A model generated the notes under the pieces. That model was not told the DNA's origin. It saw only the letters and a list, made by a program, of their open reading frames with translations, and made no database searches. Both the position numbers and the translations under genes were made by a program. A DNA stretch of 49,200 bases, from assembly GCA_017533565.1 (NCBI GenBank), contig JAFXHU010000001.1, forward strand, positions 1-49,200. The letters are read 5' to 3'. This DNA comes from Clostridia bacterium. GTDB taxonomy: Bacteria > Bacillota > Clostridia > Oscillospirales > CAG-272. Shown here one piece after another: positions 47,577-49,200 of this stretch. Position 1 is the first letter of the stretch, and every line of letters begins with the position of its first letter.

Positions 47577-48283
47577 CTGAACACCTCCCTGAAAAGCTGG
47601 TCGATAGACCTTCCCGTAACCTCGCGAACCCTCTCCGCATTGCCCGCGCGAAGTATCTCTCCGCCGTACGCCATAAAGGCAAATTCATCAAGCACAGGCT
47701 CGATATCCGCAATAAGGTGGGTCGTAATGATAACCGAAGCGTCGGGGTTAAAGTTACCGATTATCGTGTTGAGTATGTATTCGCGCGAGGCGGGGTCAAC
47801 TCCGCCGATAGGCTCGTCGAGCATATAAAGCCTCGTCCTTCGTGACATAACCATAATAAGCTGCGTCTTTTCCTTCATACCCTTTGAAAGGGCGGCAAGC
47901 CTCCTGTCAAGCGGAATATCAAGGTCCTTCAGCATTTTTTCCGCTACCGAAGGGTCGAAATCCTCGTAAAAATCGGCAAAAAAATCAATAAGCTGGTAAA
48001 CCTTCATCGAGGAGTTGAAATACGTCCGCTCGGGAAGGTAGGAGATAAGTCGGTTGCTTTCCTCCGTCCTCGGCTCTCCGCATATTTCGATACTGCCCGA
48101 ATCGGGAGTGAGAATGCCCGCAACCAGCTTTAAAAAGGTTGACTTTCCGCAGCCGTTTGGACCGAGAAGACCGAGAATGCGGCCCGCGGGAACCGAAATG
48201 TTAAAGTCCTTTAAAACGGGTGCGGCATTGCCGTAGCTTTTTACGAGATGCTTGCACTGTAAAATCGGGGAATTATCGTTCAT
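47558..48283 (-). CDS. ABC transporter ATP-binding protein
   Basis: 241 residues. Walker A GPNGCGKST, Q-loop region SYLPERTYF, signature LSKGMKEK, Walker B LYMLDEPIGGVD, switch TTHLI. The DEPIGGVDP form and ALSKGMKEKTQLI are typical of YtrB/EcsA-like ATPases paired with GntR regulators. The ATG overlaps the TGA of the regulator gene by 4 bp, and AGGAGG lies upstream. Confidence 0.92.
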   Translation of the reverse strand: MNDNSPILQCKHLVKSYGNAAPVLKDFNISVPAGRILGLLGPNGCGKSTFLKLVAGILTPDSGSIEICGEPRTEESNRLISYLPERTYFNSSMKVYQLIDFFADFYEDFDPSVAEKMLKDLDIPLDRRLAALSKGMKEKTQLIMVMSRRTRLYMLDEPIGGVDPASREYILNTIIGNFNPDASVIITTHLIADIEPVLDEFAFMAYGGEILRAGNAERVREVTGRSIDQLFREVFRCSARY

Positions 48284-48642
48284 TTTCCTATTTCCTCCTT
48301 AATCATTTGAAGAAGCGCGTCCTCCGAAATTCCGAGAAGCCGAGCCTCCTTTACTACGCCCGCGACAAAGGAAAGCGATACACGCTCCCGTGCCTCGGCG
48401 ATTTTTTCCGTGTCATCCGTAACCGTGCGCCCCGCCGTCCCGAGTGTTATGAGAAGTCCCTCATCCTCCAAAATAACGAGTGCCTTTTGCACGGTGTTGG
48501 GGTTGACCGCGGCGTCCGCCGCAATCTGTCTTACCGTCGGAAAATCCTCTCCCGCGCGGTATTCTCCGCGCAAAATATCCTTACGAAGCCTGTCTGAAAT
48601 CTGAACCGTAAGAGGAATTCCGTCTTGAAATTTCCACGCCAC
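48280..48642 (-). CDS. GntR-family (YtrA-like) repressor
   Basis: 120 residues with a GTG start at 48642, 8 bases after AGGAGG; the longer frame covers the promoter and is rejected. An N-terminal winged helix (VQISDRLRKDILRGEY, FPTVRQIAADAAVNPNTVQKALVILEDEGLL) is followed by a short helical dimerisation tail, as in YtrA. Such regulators respond to cell-wall antibiotics or related stress and repress the linked ABC genes. It is first in the four-gene operon, with an operator over the -10. Confidence 0.9.
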   Translation of the reverse strand: MAWKFQDGIPLTVQISDRLRKDILRGEYRAGEDFPTVRQIAADAAVNPNTVQKALVILEDEGLLITLGTAGRTVTDDTEKIAEARERVSLSFVAGVVKEARLLGISEDALLQMIKEEIGK

Positions 48643-48730
48643 GCGCGTCACCTCCTTTTGGTAGCAAGGTGCAGCCGTGTCCCGCCGAATTAACGCCCCA
48701 AAAGCGCAGGGCAGAGAGGTAATAAGCACC

Positions 48731-48772
48731 TTGTACTACTCTAATAATACAACATACAATCCGAAATGTCAA
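48731..48772 (-). promoter_or_regulatory. Promoter and operator of the GntR-ABC operon
   Basis: Minus strand: TTGACA, 17 bp, TATTAT (48772-48744). The inverted repeat TTGTACTA-6-TAATACAA (48731-48752, one mismatch) overlaps the -10, so repressor binding would block RNA polymerase. Confidence 0.78.
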
Positions 48773-48841
48773 TACGTTGCAGAAATATTGCACCGAATAA
48801 TTATTTTGAATATTTATTTTTGTGTTTTTCCGCATTTTCGC

Positions 48842-48869
48842 TTGACTTTTTTACCGAATTTGATATAAT
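48842..48869 (+). promoter_or_regulatory. Promoter of the structured RNA
   Basis: TTGACT, 16-bp spacer, perfect TATAAT. No coding gene follows before the window end. Confidence 0.75.
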
Positions 48870-48875
48870 ATATTG

Positions 48876-49020
48876 TACGAAAAGTTAAAAAGCGCGTAAC
48901 AAAGCAAAACGTCCTCGCCGCAAACACCCTCGGGTAAAAAGCAATAACACAGAGCCGAAGGCTTGCGCAGGTGAAGCGGCGACTATGCGACCGGACGGGG
49001 ATGCAAGCGAAGCGCGCTAC
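48876..49020 (+). ncRNA. Candidate structured non-coding RNA
   Basis: Downstream of a good promoter, with no plausible ORF. Nested pairings are visible: AGCGCG (48891) with CGCGCT (49013), GTCC (48911) with GGAC (48993), TCGCCGC (48915) with GCGGCGA (48976), and inner hairpins ACC-CTCG-GGT (48926) and AGCC-GAA-GGCT (48953). GCTTGC (48961) can also pair with GCAAGC (49003), a possible pseudoknot. It does not look like tmRNA, RNase P or 6S RNA to me. Family unknown; the raiA-type RNAs of Clostridia are one candidate to test. Confidence 0.5.
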
Positions 49021-49059
49021 CGAAATATAAAAATAGCTAAATTTTTAACAACTAAATAA

Positions 49060-49102
49060 CGGGGTGTGGCGCGCGATGTTTGGGAGCATGCAGGCACTTT
49101 CC
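49060..49102 (+). pseudogene. tRNA-Pro(TGG)-like remnant
   Basis: CGGGGTGTGGCGC matches the start of bacterial tRNA-Pro, and TTTGGGAGCATGCAGG resembles its anticodon loop (TGG) and the stretch after it. The D-loop part is missing (about 11 bases short) and no T-arm or 3' acceptor is found. Probably a broken tRNA or chance similarity. The remainder to 49200 is AT-rich, without a gene; an inverted repeat AAACAT / ATGTTT and a TTGACA lie at the very edge. Confidence 0.25.
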
Positions 49103-49200
49103 GCTTCTTGATTTTTCAAATGCTCGAAAGCCCTTGAAAACATTGACTTTTTTGGGCGTTTGCCTTTTAAAAAAAACATCGACAAAATGTTTTGACAACA

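Overview
This window looks like a chromosomal segment of a spore-forming, Gram-positive Clostridia-type bacterium, probably an uncultured gut lineage. Several things point that way. There is a stage II sporulation protein R gene, a threonyl-tRNA synthetase behind a T-box leader, and consensus sigma-A promoters (TTGACA-17-TATAAT) in front of many genes. The order holB-ricT-(ferredoxin)-trmN6-rsmI next to divergent metG-tatD matches the Bacillus subtilis holB-yaaT-yabB-yabC-metS-yabD neighbourhood. I cannot name the genus from sequence alone.

Layout. (1) 1-2755 is the 3' part of a long surface protein with MBG-type repeats. It is anchored by one membrane helix and has an unusual cytoplasmic tail ending in a ribosomal-protein-L15-like domain. 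A patch of degenerate palindromic repeats follows (2831-3310). (2) 3391-8415, almost all on the minus strand, holds two unknown membrane proteins, an XRE regulator with a membrane and zinc-ribbon tail, a KtrA/KtrB-type potassium uptake pair, and a 68-bp direct repeat covering the 3' end of rpsI. (3) rpsI and rplM are followed by an operon of an Mrr-like nuclease with two tail-anchored small proteins and a small cysteine protein. Next come a heterodimeric ABC exporter, an aldose epimerase, and thrS with its T-box.

(4) 19080-24890 is an AT-richer accessory island on the plus strand: a mosaic of Rhs C-terminal cassettes. Two Rhs core ends are nearly identical over about 160 bp and carry different tips. 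Three further toxin-tail remnants are each followed at once by a putative immunity gene (lipoprotein, RDD membrane protein, TM-anchored protein). Two promoter-terminator units of roughly 70-110 nt are interspersed. No full-length Rhs gene is present. (5) 24895-27636 holds an isolated VirD4/TraG-type ATPase and a partner of unknown function, wedged next to rsmI.

(6) 27653-35366 is housekeeping: rRNA and tRNA methyltransferases, a small ferredoxin that is easy to miss, RicT, DNA polymerase III delta', MetRS, TatD and its linked radical SAM protein. (7) 35496-41286 holds a LysM protein with a degenerate GH18-like barrel, a PqqD plus S26-type peptidase pair, a trypsin-like lipoprotein, and a metal-resistance operon (CadC-like repressor, HMA metallochaperone, P1B-ATPase) with a visible operator. 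(8) 41446-46257 holds smpB, spoIIR with a recently duplicated 3' end, a GH88 unsaturated glucuronyl hydrolase, a SPOUT RNA methyltransferase, and a TIR-domain protein flanked by perfect 19-bp direct repeats. (9) 46350-48642 is a YtrA-like GntR regulator with its ABC transporter and a small membrane protein. Beyond it, a promoter drives a candidate structured RNA (about 48876-49020), followed by a sequence resembling a broken tRNA-Pro.

The most novel material is the Rhs cassette array with its repeated toxin-tail and immunity-lipoprotein families, the membrane-anchored L15-like tail, the structured RNA at the right end, and the repeat-flanked TIR gene. I could run no searches, so family assignments rest on motifs and memory of the families.
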